Shown here in pieces: positions 31,703 through 39,971 of a stretch of DNA of 64,000 bases; the first letter of the stretch is position 1, and each line of letters starts with the position of its first letter. A program made the position numbers and the translations under genes. Below the pieces are notes generated by a model. That model saw only the letters and a list, made by a program, of their open reading frames with translations, made no database searches and had not been told where the DNA came from. Origin of the DNA: Brevibacterium yomogidense (GTDB taxonomy: Bacteria; Actinomycetota; Actinomycetes; Actinomycetales; Brevibacteriaceae); NCBI RefSeq assembly GCF_900163715.1, contig NZ_FWFF01000017.1, positions 62,001-126,000 on the forward strand. The letters run 5' to 3'.

Positions 31703-33258
31703 GCGCGCCCGGCACCTCCCGTCCCGCACGCATCGTCGCCTCCGGGTGGGGCTGGCGGCACGCATCCCGTCGTCACCCCGCCGTCGCCGGACTGGACCTG
31801 GTCATCGAACCGGGCGAGCGCGTTCTGCTGCTGGGCCCGTCCGGGGCCGGCAAGTCCACGCTGCTGGCGGGGCTCGCAGGGATCCTGGGCGACACCGAGG
31901 ACGGGGTGGAGACCGGCGCGCTCACCCTCGACGGAGTCCCCGCCGCCCACCAGCGGGGGCGCGCGGGACTGGTCCTCCAGGACCCGGAGGCGAACACGAT
32001 CCTCCCCGTGCTGGGCGATGACGTCGCCTTCGGCTGCGAGAACCTCGCCGTGCCGCGGGACGAGATCTGGCGACGCGTCACCCGGTCACTGGACGCCGTG
32101 GGCCTCCGCCATCCCCTCGACCGGCCGACCGCGCACCTGTCCGGGGGAGAGCGCCAGCGACTCGCGATCGCCGGCGTGCTCGCGATGAGCCCGGGCCTCC
32201 TCCTGCTGGACGAGCCGACCGCGAACCTCGACCACGACGGTGCGGCCGAGGTCCGCCGGGCGGTCGCGCAGACCTCCACGACGCTCGTCGTCGTCGACCA
32301 CCGCGTCGATGAATGGCTGGGCCTCGTCGACCGCGTCGTCGTCCTCGAACCGGCCGGCGGGCTCATCGCGGACGGTCCGCCGGACGCGGTCTTCGCCCGC
32401 GCAGGCTCCGCGCTCGAGGCCGCAGGCGTGTGGGTGCCCGGCTCCCGTCCGCACGTGCCGCGGACGCCACCGCTGCCGAGGCCCTCGTCACCCGACCAGC
32501 CGCCCCCGCGGTCTCCGGTCGGGCCGGGTCCGCTGTCGCCCGCCTCGCCGAGCCCGGCGGATCCCCCGCTCCTCACGGCGGCCGGTGTCGCCGTGGGCCA
32601 CGGAGGCAGCGCTGTGCGGGAGGACCTCGACCTCGAGGTGCGGGCAGGGGAGTCGCTCGTCGTCACCGGCCCGAACGGGGTCGGGAAGACGACCTTCGCC
32701 TTCGCGCTCGCCGGTCTCACCGCACCGCTGGCAGGAGAGGTCAGAGCGTCTGCGCAGCTCGCCCGCGGGACCCGCTCTCCGCACCCCCACCGGTGGAGGG
32801 CCAGGCAGCTCCTCACGCGGATCGGCACCGTCTTCCAGCGACCCGAGCACCAGTTCGTCACCCGCAGCGTGCGCGAGGAACTCGCCGTCGGACCCCGACT
32901 GGTCCGCGCCCGGGAGCAGAGCGCGCTCGTCGATGAGCTCCTCGAGCGCCTGCGCCTCACGCACCTGGCACAGGCCCACCCCTACACGCTCTCCGGCGGC
33001 GAGCAGCGTCGCCTGTCGGTCGCGACCGTGCTCGCCACCGCGCCGCGCGTCCTCGTCCTCGACGAGCCGACCTTCGGGCAGGACCGCACGACCTGGACGG
33101 AGCTGGCGGGGCTCGTCGCGGCCCATGTCGACGCGGGCGGTGCAGCGGTGTCCGTCACCCACGACGAGGACTACGTCCGCGTCCTGGGCGACCGGCGATT
33201 CCATCTGGAGGCGGCCCCGCTGGAGTCGCAGTCTGCCGCACAGGAGGTGCGAGTATGA
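31699..33258 (+). CDS. ykoD: YkoD-type ECF transporter double ATPase
   Basis: A 519-aa fused pair of ABC ATPases energising the YkoEDC importer. First domain: Walker A GPSGAGKST, Q-loop VLQDPEANT, signature LSGGERQ, Walker B LLLLDEPTANLD. A Pro/Ser/Arg-rich linker (about residues 255-290) follows. Second domain: Walker A GPNGVGKTT, Q-loop VFQRPEHQF, signature LSGGEQRRL, Walker B VLVLDEPTFGQD. Both sites look catalytically complete. The linker is longer and more Pro-rich than usual. GTG at 31699 overlaps ykoE; the stop overlaps ykoC ATG (ATGA). Confidence 0.94.
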   Translation: MSAPGTSRPARIVASGWGWRHASRRHPAVAGLDLVIEPGERVLLLGPSGAGKSTLLAGLAGILGDTEDGVETGALTLDGVPAAHQRGRAGLVLQDPEANTILPVLGDDVAFGCENLAVPRDEIWRRVTRSLDAVGLRHPLDRPTAHLSGGERQRLAIAGVLAMSPGLLLLDEPTANLDHDGAAEVRRAVAQTSTTLVVVDHRVDEWLGLVDRVVVLEPAGGLIADGPPDAVFARAGSALEAAGVWVPGSRPHVPRTPPLPRPSSPDQPPPRSPVGPGPLSPASPSPADPPLLTAAGVAVGHGGSAVREDLDLEVRAGESLVVTGPNGVGKTTFAFALAGLTAPLAGEVRASAQLARGTRSPHPHRWRARQLLTRIGTVFQRPEHQFVTRSVREELAVGPRLVRAREQSALVDELLERLRLTHLAQAHPYTLSGGEQRRLSVATVLATAPRVLVLDEPTFGQDRTTWTELAGLVAAHVDAGGAAVSVTHDEDYVRVLGDRRFHLEAAPLESQSAAQEVRV

Positions 33259-34010
33259 CGGGAGTGAACCCGCTGGCACTCTGCGTCGCCGCCGTGCTGT
33301 ACTCGCTGCCCCTGCTCACCAGCGTCGACATCGTGAGCGCAGGCGCCGCGCTGGGAATCTGGCTGGTGCTCTTCACCGCACTGGGCATCACCCCGGCGAC
33401 GATCGTGAAGCGCACGTGGCCCCTGCTTCTGGCCGCACCGCTCAGCGGGCTGAGCATGCTCCTCTACGCGGAACCGGGCGGGACGGTGCACCTCACGTGG
33501 TGGCTGGTGACGGTGAGCGACAACTCGATCGAGCTCGCGCTCGCCATCACCGTGCGCGTGCTGGCGATCGGGGTGCCCACTCTCGTCGCGCTCGTCGGCA
33601 TCGACCCCACCCGCCTCGCAGATGCGCTCGCCCAGATCGCCCGCCTGCCGGCCCGGTTCGTCCTGGGCGCGCTCGCCGCCGTCCGCCTGGCCGGGGTGCT
33701 GGCCGCCGACCACCGGTCGCTGGCACAGGCACGCCGCGCCCGAGGCCTGTCGGACACCCGCTCGCCGGCAGGCGGTCTCGCCCTGGCCTTCGCACTGCTC
33801 GTCACGGCGATGCGGCGCGGGACTATGCTCGCGACCGCGATGGAGGCACGCGCCTTCGGCAGCGGCGAGCGCACGTGGGCCAGGGAATCCCGGCTCACCC
33901 GGCGTGACGCGGTCGTCGTCGCGGCCGCGCTGGGCGTCGCGCTGGCCGCGGTGGGCCTCGCCCTGGCGACCGGGACGTTCAGACTCGTCGGCTCCGGCGG
34001 GGGCGCATGA
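33255..34010 (+). CDS. ykoC: YkoC-type ECF transporter transmembrane (T) subunit
   Basis: EcfT/CbiQ-like membrane subunit of 251 aa with four to five spans. The conserved coupling region is present: ITVRVLAIGVPTLVALVGID, then the Ala-Arg-Gly helix LAQARRARGLSD and a second one, ATAMEARAFGSGERTWARE, which contact the two ATPase domains. It is translationally coupled both to ykoD and to the kinase gene that follows. The ECF cassette ykoEDC is therefore complete and under one riboswitch. Confidence 0.93.
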   Translation: MTGVNPLALCVAAVLYSLPLLTSVDIVSAGAALGIWLVLFTALGITPATIVKRTWPLLLAAPLSGLSMLLYAEPGGTVHLTWWLVTVSDNSIELALAITVRVLAIGVPTLVALVGIDPTRLADALAQIARLPARFVLGALAAVRLAGVLAADHRSLAQARRARGLSDTRSPAGGLALAFALLVTAMRRGTMLATAMEARAFGSGERTWARESRLTRRDAVVVAAALGVALAAVGLALATGTFRLVGSGGGA

Positions 34011-34597
34011 CGCGGGCGGGTCCAGGGGCGGAGCCGCGACCGGAACCGGATGCGCGACCGGAGCATCCGACGGATGCGGACGGGCCGTCGTCCCGGGAGG
34101 CTCCGGTGGGCCGACTGATCCTGGTGGACGGCACCTCGGGCGCGGGGAAGACGACGCTGGCGGAGTCTCTCGCGCAGACGGACGGTGCGCGACTCGTCCA
34201 CATGGACGACCTCTACGCGGGCTGGGACGGACTCGCCCACGCGACGGCGACCCTCGAGCGGATCCTCACGGAACGTGCGCGGGGCGTCAGCCCGCGGTGG
34301 CGGCGCTGGGACTGGCACACCTCCGACTGGGGTGCGGAGGACTCGACGGCGTGGACCTCGGCGCTCGTCGTGGAGGGCTGCGGCAGCGTCACCGCGGTGA
34401 CGGCGCGCCTGGCCGACCGCGTGCTCTGGCTGGACGGCCCCGAACCCGTGCGCCGCGCCCGGATCCTCGCGCGCGACGGCGACGACTCATGGTGGGAGGA
34501 CTGGCGACGGCAGGAGGCTGCGCACCGCATCCGCCACCGCCCCGACCTGCTGGCGACCGAACACCGGAAGCCCTCGCTAGACTGGCCTCCGACCTGA
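34007..34597 (+). CDS. small P-loop (uridine-kinase-like) ATP-binding protein
   Basis: A 196-aa P-loop NTPase. A disordered N-terminus (about residues 1-34, Pro/Arg/Glu-rich) precedes LILVDGTSGAGKTTLAESLA (Walker A), VHMDDLYAGWDGL (substrate/Walker B-like Asp pair), RWRRWDWHTSDW, and VVEGCGSVT. The layout resembles uridine kinase/phosphoribulokinase-like small kinases. The substrate is not known. Its ATG overlaps the ykoC stop, so it is co-translated with the thiamine-precursor importer; a role in phosphorylating an imported pyrimidine or thiazole is an attractive but unproven idea. HMP kinase ThiD belongs to a different fold, so this would not be a ThiD. Confidence 0.75.
   Translation: MTRAGPGAEPRPEPDARPEHPTDADGPSSREAPVGRLILVDGTSGAGKTTLAESLAQTDGARLVHMDDLYAGWDGLAHATATLERILTERARGVSPRWRRWDWHTSDWGAEDSTAWTSALVVEGCGSVTAVTARLADRVLWLDGPEPVRRARILARDGDDSWWEDWRRQEAAHRIRHRPDLLATEHRKPSLDWPPT
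34578..34583 (+). promoter_or_regulatory. -10 hexamer TAGACT, possible promoter for the MaoC genes
   Basis: TAGACT lies in the 3' end of the kinase gene, 65 nt before the first hydratase start. No good -35 was seen. The same hexamer serves rpoB. Confidence 0.35.
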
Positions 34598-34648
34598 CCA
34601 TCCAGGCGCGTCGATCCAGGCCGCAGCGCCGGAAGCGAGGAGGCACAC

Positions 34649-35098
34649 GTGTCAGTCAACACAGACCTGCAGGGAGCCCAGTACTCCCTCGAGGCTCCGT
34701 TCGAAGTGGGACGCGAGGCGATCGCCGAGTTCGCCCGCTCCGTGGGCGCGACGAATCCCGCGCACGTCGATCCGGCCGCGGCGAAGGAGCTGGGATACGC
34801 GGACGTCATCGCCCCCACCACGTTCGCGGTCATCCCCTCGCAGCGCTGCGAGGCCCTCTTCATCTCCAGCCCGGACGCGGGCATCGACTACTCCCGCGTG
34901 GTCCACGGCCAGGAGCAGTTCACCTACACGCGTCCGATCGTCGCCGGTGACCGCCTCGCCGCGACCACGCACGTCGACGGTCTGCGCGAATCCGGCGGCA
35001 ACGCGATGATCACCACGCGCACCGAGCTCACGGATGCGGACACCGGCGACGCCGTCGTCACCGTCACGTCGACCATCGTCGTCCGCGGCGAGAAGTGA
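34649..35098 (+). CDS. MaoC-family (HadA-like) hot-dog dehydratase subunit
   Basis: A 149-aa hot-dog-fold protein with the FAS1-type N-terminal dehydratase layout: FEVGREAIAEFARSVGATNP, AHVDPAAAKELGYADVIAP, PTTFAVIP, then VVHGQEQFTYTRPIVAGDRL. The canonical MaoC catalytic D-x4-H pair is not evident in this chain, as in mycobacterial HadA, which pairs with a catalytic HadB. GTG at 34649 has GAGGAGG 7 nt upstream. It is followed 11 nt later by the HadB-like gene, so a heterodimeric (3R)-hydroxyacyl thioester dehydratase is inferred. Mycolic acids are not expected in this lineage, so the physiological substrate is open. Confidence 0.85.
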   Translation: MSVNTDLQGAQYSLEAPFEVGREAIAEFARSVGATNPAHVDPAAAKELGYADVIAPTTFAVIPSQRCEALFISSPDAGIDYSRVVHGQEQFTYTRPIVAGDRLAATTHVDGLRESGGNAMITTRTELTDADTGDAVVTVTSTIVVRGEK

Positions 35099-35109
35099 GG
35101 AGACCAGAC

Positions 35110-35565
35110 ATGACGAACACCACCAGGCCCGCCCTCGCCTCGCTCGAGGCCGGCCAGACCGTCATCGACACGACGATCCCCGTGTCCCGCGCGGACCTCA
35201 TCGCGTACGCGGCGGCGTCCGGCGATCACAACCACATCCACTGGAACGAGCGGTACGCCCGGGAGGTGGGCCTGCCGAACGTCATCGCGCACGGCATGCT
35301 CACCATGGGCTCCGTCGTCGCGCGGGTCACGGACTGGGCCGGCGACCCCGGGGCGGTCGTCGACGCCCGCACGCGCTTCACCTCGATGGTCGCAGTCCCC
35401 GACGCGGAGTCCGGTGTGCCCAGCACACCCACAGCCGAGCTCGCGCTCACCGCGACCGTCGGCGCGATCGATGCGGAGTCGGGCATCGTCCGCCTCGACC
35501 TCACGGTGCATGCCGCGGACGAGGCCGTCCTGGGCCGGACCCAGGTGAAGGTCCGCCTGGCGTGA
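35110..35565 (+). CDS. MaoC-family (HadB-like) catalytic dehydratase subunit
   Basis: A 151-aa MaoC/hot-dog hydratase. The catalytic motif is present: AYAAASGDHNHIHWNERYA (Asp-x4-His) followed by LPNVIAHGMLTMGSVVARVT, the substrate-tunnel helix. ATG at 35110 has GAGGAG 7 nt upstream. It lies 11 nt after its HadA-like partner and overlaps the murB start (GTGA), so hydratase and MurB are translationally coupled. Synteny with the Mycobacterium tuberculosis hadABC-tRNA-Trp-secE neighbourhood supports orthology. The dehydratase presumably acts on acyl-CoA or acyl-ACP; the pathway is not evident. Confidence 0.87.
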   Translation: MTNTTRPALASLEAGQTVIDTTIPVSRADLIAYAAASGDHNHIHWNERYAREVGLPNVIAHGMLTMGSVVARVTDWAGDPGAVVDARTRFTSMVAVPDAESGVPSTPTAELALTATVGAIDAESGIVRLDLTVHAADEAVLGRTQVKVRLA

Positions 35566-36698
35566 GGCTCTCCGACCTCACGACGCTGCGCGTGGGCGGT
35601 CCGGTCGCGGATCTCCGCGAGGTCCGCTCGCGCGCGGACCTCGCGGACTTCGTGCGCGAGCACCCGCTCACGGCCGACGTGCCGGACGAGGGGGAGGCGC
35701 CGGTCTCGCCGGACGTCCTGTTCGTCGCCGGCGGGTCGAACCTGCTGATCGCGGACGAGGGCTTCGCCGGACCGGTGTGCCTGATCCGCACGCGGGGGAT
35801 CGAATGGGGCGGACCGGACGCAGAGGGACGCATCCGCGTGACCGCTGAGGCGGGGGAGGACTGGGACGGCTTCGTCGCGGCGACCGTGGCCCGTGGGCTG
35901 TCCGGTCTCGAGGCGCTGTCCGGCATCCCCGGGTCTGTCGGCGCCACACCCGTCCAGAACGTCGGAGCGTACGGCGCGGAGGTCGCGGACAGTCTCGTCG
36001 AGGTCCGCGCGCTCGACCGGGCCACCGGCGAGGAGACGGTCCTGCTCCCCGCGGACATGGGCTTCGGCTACCGCACCTCGCTGCTGAAGCGCAGCGCGGG
36101 CGAGCTGGGTGCAGTCCGCTACGTCGTCCTGGCGGTGACGTTCGCGCTCGCCGCGGCGGACGGCGCCGAGGCCCCCACCGCACCGGTGCGCTACACGCAG
36201 CTCGCCCGGGCGCTGGGCGTGGACCTGGGCGACCGCGTGCCGATCGACGAAGTGCGGGCCGCGGTGCTCGACCTCCGGGCGTCGAAGGGCATGGTGCTGG
36301 ACGCCGACGACCACGACACGTGGTCAGCGGGCAGCTTCTTCACGAATCCCATCCTGTCGCTGGTCGACGGCCCCGCCGGCCGCGTGGACGCGACGGCTGT
36401 CCTCCCCGCGGACGCTCCGGCATATCCCGTGACCGATCCCGTGACCGGCGCAGCGGACCCGGACGTCGTCAAGACATCCGCCGCGTGGCTCATCGAGCAC
36501 GCCGGGTTCGGCCGCGGTTTCTCCGTGGGGGAGGGCCGCGCGTCCCTGTCGACGAAGCACACCCTCGCTCTCACGAACCGGGGTGAGGCCACCGCTGCGG
36601 ATGTCGCGGCGCTCGCCCGCCGCATCCGCGCCGGAGTGGCGGAGCGGTTCGGCATCACCCTGGTCCCCGAACCGAACCTGGTCGGCTTCACCCTGTGA
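35562..36698 (+). CDS. murB: UDP-N-acetylenolpyruvoylglucosamine reductase MurB
   Basis: FAD-dependent reductase that completes UDP-N-acetylmuramic acid for peptidoglycan. It is 378 aa, the longer type I actinobacterial form. Seen: LTTLRVGGPVADLREV, VLFVAGGSNLLIADEGF (FAD pyrophosphate loop), GLSGLEALSGIPGSVGATPV, QNVGAYGAEVAD, GFGYRTSLLKR, SAGSFFTNPI (catalytic Ser), and the C-terminal ITLVPEPNLVG with the catalytic Glu. GTG at 35562 overlaps the hydratase stop. It is followed, again with a GTGA overlap, by a membrane metallophosphoesterase. Confidence 0.95.
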   Translation: MRLSDLTTLRVGGPVADLREVRSRADLADFVREHPLTADVPDEGEAPVSPDVLFVAGGSNLLIADEGFAGPVCLIRTRGIEWGGPDAEGRIRVTAEAGEDWDGFVAATVARGLSGLEALSGIPGSVGATPVQNVGAYGAEVADSLVEVRALDRATGEETVLLPADMGFGYRTSLLKRSAGELGAVRYVVLAVTFALAAADGAEAPTAPVRYTQLARALGVDLGDRVPIDEVRAAVLDLRASKGMVLDADDHDTWSAGSFFTNPILSLVDGPAGRVDATAVLPADAPAYPVTDPVTGAADPDVVKTSAAWLIEHAGFGRGFSVGEGRASLSTKHTLALTNRGEATAADVAALARRIRAGVAERFGITLVPEPNLVGFTL

Positions 36699-38335
36699 GA
36701 CGACGGCTGCGTGGAGTGCTCACGCGGCGTCCTCGATGGGCAGGGGCGCTGCGCGGGGCGGTCGTGCTCCTGTGCTGCCTGGTCATCGTCGCCCCCTGGG
36801 CGGTGCTCGGGGCGCAGGCCGAATCGACCTTCGGACCGCACGAAGCGGTGTACTCCGTCACCGGCGACTCCGCGATCGATGCGGACCTGGGTCCCCTGGG
36901 GAGCGTCGTCGTCCCCGCAGACGGACTCATCCCCTTCGGCCTGGGCGTCCACATCGCGGTGGGGGAGATCCCCGTCGAATCAGGCGTGGGCGGCTCGACC
37001 ATCGACGCGCTCGGCGGCGACGTCACCGCCTATGCGGCTCTCTTCTCCGATCCCTCCGCCCACGCGCGGACCGTCGTCGTCGCGCTCGCACAGGACAGCG
37101 CGGTCCGTGCGGCGGTCGGCGCCCTCGCGCTGTTCGCCCTCATCGTCGGAGTCCGTGCGCTGCTGGGCGCAGTGCCGGGGGCGCAGCGCAGGACCCTCCG
37201 CGTGCGGGGCCGTCGCCAGGCGCTGCAGGCGGGAGCAGCGACGACGGGCCTCGCCGTCCTCGCGGGAGCACTGGCGGTGCCGCTGGGGCCGCCCCGGGCC
37301 ATCGAGTCCGACCCCGTCTTCATCGGGACGCCCCTGGCAGGGGCGGAGGTGACGGGTCGACTGTCCGGGGTGGTGGACGAAGCGGTGCAGGCGGCCACGG
37401 ACATGCTGCGTGAGAACGATGAGTTCTATGCGGGCGTCCGCACGAATCTGGCCGGCGCCTGGCCGCTGCGCCCGGCCAGCACGCGCCTGGGGCCCGGGCC
37501 CATGGGCGGACTGGGCACGGCGGGGGACACGGATCTCGCCACCGTCGTCTGGACCAGCGACATCCACTGCCAGACGGGCATGTCGCGGGTCATCGGCGAT
37601 GTCGTGCGCTGGTCGGACGCGGACCTCCACATCGACGGCGGGGACATCACGATGACGGGGACGGACGCGGAGAACATCTGCGTCGACTCCCTCGACCAGG
37701 CGCTGCCGAACGACGTGCCCAGTGTGTTCGTCACGGGCAACCACGACTCCCTCGACACCGCGGGGCGAGCCCGCGAACTGGGGTGGACCGTCATGGAGGG
37801 CGAACCCGTGGAGGTCGCGGGGCTCACCCTGTTCGGCGCGGGGGATCCTCGACGCACGGTCTTCCCCTCCGGCGACGTCCTGGAGACCGGCGAGACGACG
37901 GAGGAGTTCACCGCGCGGATGGCCGCCGATGCCTGCCGTGCGGACGCGGGACTCCTCCTCATCCACGACCCCCGCCACGCGGAGCCCGCACTGGCGTCCG
38001 GCTGTGCCGACTACGGCCTGCACGGGCACTGGCACCGCCGGGTGCCACCGGAGCGGTACGGGGAGGGCGTGCGCACGGTGGGCTCGACGACCGGCGGTGC
38101 CCTGGCGGATGCGCTGACGCCGGGTCCGCTCAAGATGGGCGCTGAGATGAGCATCATGCGAATCGACCGGACGACGGGCGCGCCCGTCGACGTGCAGTAC
38201 GTGAGCGTCGGCATGGACGCGAGCGTGGAGTTCTCCGACTGGGTGCCGTTCCCCGGACCGGCGCCGGCGATCGTCGTCGACCCTACGGACGAGGACGCCG
38301 ACGATGCACCGGTCGACGAGGGCGACGCCGCGTGA
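36695..38335 (+). CDS. membrane-anchored calcineurin-like metallophosphoesterase
   Basis: A 546-aa protein. An N-terminal signal-anchor (about residues 18-40), an extracytoplasmic region of about 80 residues, two further spans (about 118-138 and 160-182), then a C-terminal metallophosphoesterase domain facing outside if the N-terminus is inside. Phosphoesterase motifs are in order: VVWTSDIHCQTG (D-x-H), HIDGGDITMTG (GD), FVTGNHDSLD (GNHD), LLLIHDPRHAEP and GLHGHWHRR (GHxH). The metal site is complete. Substrate unknown; a cell-envelope phosphodiester or nucleotide is possible. An acidic Asp-rich tail ends the protein. GTG at 36695 overlaps murB. Confidence 0.85.
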   Translation: MRRRLRGVLTRRPRWAGALRGAVVLLCCLVIVAPWAVLGAQAESTFGPHEAVYSVTGDSAIDADLGPLGSVVVPADGLIPFGLGVHIAVGEIPVESGVGGSTIDALGGDVTAYAALFSDPSAHARTVVVALAQDSAVRAAVGALALFALIVGVRALLGAVPGAQRRTLRVRGRRQALQAGAATTGLAVLAGALAVPLGPPRAIESDPVFIGTPLAGAEVTGRLSGVVDEAVQAATDMLRENDEFYAGVRTNLAGAWPLRPASTRLGPGPMGGLGTAGDTDLATVVWTSDIHCQTGMSRVIGDVVRWSDADLHIDGGDITMTGTDAENICVDSLDQALPNDVPSVFVTGNHDSLDTAGRARELGWTVMEGEPVEVAGLTLFGAGDPRRTVFPSGDVLETGETTEEFTARMAADACRADAGLLLIHDPRHAEPALASGCADYGLHGHWHRRVPPERYGEGVRTVGSTTGGALADALTPGPLKMGAEMSIMRIDRTTGAPVDVQYVSVGMDASVEFSDWVPFPGPAPAIVVDPTDEDADDAPVDEGDAA

Positions 38336-38408
38336 TCCCCGCGCGGTTCGACGCGGATACTCGGGACCATGTATGCTCGATCCTCGGCGGTGAGTCACTC
38401 ATCGCCGA

Positions 38409-38481
38409 AGGGGTGTGGCGCAATCGGTAGCGCAACGGTCTCCAAAACCGTAGGTTGCAGGTTCGAGTCCTGTCACCCCTG
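38409..38481 (+). tRNA. tRNA-Trp (anticodon CCA)
   Basis: A 73-nt cloverleaf. Acceptor AGGGGTG/CACCCCT, discriminator G, anticodon loop CTCCAAA, T-arm CAGGTTCGAGTCCTG. CCA not encoded. A TATGCT at 38372-38377 may be the -10 of its promoter; it lies in the usual actinobacterial position before secE. Confidence 0.97.
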
Positions 38482-38540
38482 CTCAGTCAGGCCGACCCCA
38501 ACGGGGCCGGTGACGGAAGCCGAGGAATGAGTGAGGTCGC

Positions 38541-38783
38541 GTGGCTGATACTCCCAGCGCCGTAGAGGGGAAGAAGCCCGGACTCTTCGGGCGGATCCTC
38601 CGTTTCATCCGCGAGATCATCGCGGAGCTGAAGAAGGTCGTCACGCCGACCCGCAAAGAGCTCATCAACTACACGCTGGTCGTGCTCGCGTTCGTCGTGA
38701 TCATGATGCTGCTCGTCACGGGTCTCGACTTCGTCTTCGGGCAGCTCGCCGGCTGGGTCTTCGCCGGTACGACACCCATCTGA
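38541..38783 (+). CDS. secE: preprotein translocase subunit SecE
   Basis: Small essential SecYEG subunit, 80 aa. An amphipathic FIREIIAELKKVVTPTRKEL precedes one membrane span (about residues 46-66, LVVLAFVVIMMLLVTGL), the single-span architecture of Gram-positive SecE. GTG at 38541 begins MADTPSAVEG. It lies between tRNA-Trp and nusG, as in most actinobacteria. Confidence 0.95.
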   Translation: MADTPSAVEGKKPGLFGRILRFIREIIAELKKVVTPTRKELINYTLVVLAFVVIMMLLVTGLDFVFGQLAGWVFAGTTPI

Positions 38784-38868
38784 TCCGGTCCGATCCGGTC
38801 GGTCGCAGGCCCCGCGGCCCAGTGCTTCACCCTGAACTCTCACTACGCATCGAATGAGGAGACACCAC

Positions 38869-39723
38869 GTGTCGGAGACAACACCGGAAGAGCTGAACCC
38901 CGAGCTCGATGGGGCGGATGCCTCCACTGAGCCCGCGGCAGACGCCGCATCCGCCGGTGAGGTCGACGCGACCCCGACAGAGGCGGAGTCGACCGACGAG
39001 GGCTCGACCCCGGCGGAACCCGCCGCCGGCGAGTCCGCGGACGTCTCCGACGATGACTCTTCCGAGGCTGCGGGCCAGGATGAGCCCGCGGAGCTCACCG
39101 AGGACGACGCGATCGAGGACTTCAAGTCCGATCTGCGCATGCAGGACGGCGACTGGTACGTCATCCACTCCTACGCGGGCTACGAGAACCGCGTGAAGGT
39201 GAACATCGAGTCGCGCACGGTGAGCCTCAACATGGAGGAGTTCATCTTCGAGGTCCAGGTCCCGATGGAGGACGTGGTCGAGATCAAGAACGGCCAGCGC
39301 AAGCAGGTGCGCCGCGTGCGCGTCCCCGGCTACGTGCTGGTCCGGATGGAGCTCACCGACGAGAGCTGGGGCGCAGTGCGCCACACTCCCGGCGTCACCG
39401 GCTTCGTGGGCAATGCCTACGACCCGGTTCCGCTGACGGTGGACGAGGTCTTCGAGATGCTGCGTCCGATCTTCGACGAGCAGCAGGCGAAGGAGGCCGC
39501 GGAGACCGGCCGGGCGCCTGCGGGCAACCGCGGCGACGACTCCGAGTACGTCGTCGAGTTCGAGGTCGGCGAATCCGTGCTCGTCAAGGAGGGGTCCTTC
39601 GAGGGCCACCCCGCTACTATCCAGGAGATCCGTCCGGAGAACCAGAAGCTCACGGTCCTCCTGTCGATCTTCGAGCGCGACGTCCCGGTGGAGCTGGGCT
39701 TCGACCAGGTGTCGAAGATCTGA
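38869..39723 (+). CDS. nusG: transcription termination/antitermination factor NusG
   Basis: A 284-aa NusG. An acidic, low-complexity N-terminal extension of about 85 residues (typical of actinobacteria) precedes the NGN domain: [53 protein letters not shown]. The C-terminal KOW domain starts at [19 protein letters not shown] and ends [11 protein letters not shown] at 38869 is chosen over an ATG five codons upstream because GAGGAGA sits 6 nt before it. It binds RNA polymerase and couples transcription to translation/Rho. Confidence 0.95.
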   Translation: MSETTPEELNPELDGADASTEPAADAASAGEVDATPTEAESTDEGSTPAEPAAGESADVSDDDSSEAAGQDEPAELTEDDAIEDFKSDLRMQDGDWYVIHSYAGYENRVKVNIESRTVSLNMEEFIFEVQVPMEDVVEIKNGQRKQVRRVRVPGYVLVRMELTDESWGAVRHTPGVTGFVGNAYDPVPLTVDEVFEMLRPIFDEQQAKEAAETGRAPAGNRGDDSEYVVEFEVGESVLVKEGSFEGHPATIQEIRPENQKLTVLLSIFERDVPVELGFDQVSKI

Positions 39724-39724
39724 G

Positions 39725-39800
39725 CTTCCCGCACGGGAAGAGCCCCACGGGGCAAGAAGCTTCGCGGCGACTGCCGCGAGACCTGCGGCGATGCGCCGCA
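39725..39800 (+). other. four back-to-back short hairpins after nusG
   Basis: CTTCCCG-CA-CGGGAAG (39725-39740), GCCCC-AC-GGGGC (39742-39753), TCGCGGC-GACT-GCCGCGA (39762-39779) and TGCGGCG-ATG-CGCCGCA (39784-39800) follow the nusG stop without a U-tract. They open the 248-nt nusG-rplK gap; the rest, up to 39971, holds the rplK leader and no gene. Confidence 0.7.
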
Positions 39801-39971
39801 CACAGAGCATGACTCGGCGTCCGGTGCGCGATTCCCCACAAGGATTCGCGTCCGGGCGTTCAGTCGTGGAATACTAGTGGAGTTTGGCCGTCCCCACATC
39901 GGAGGGGCGCGCCGGAACCCGACCCGCGCGAGCGTCGCGCGGGTGACGGAAGAGAAGAGTAAGGACCGAAC

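Noticed and set aside
34649-35565. Calling the two MaoC genes hadA and hadB with mycolic-acid function
   Set aside because: Only family and synteny similarity is visible; other evidence suggests a non-mycolate lineage, so symbols were withheld.
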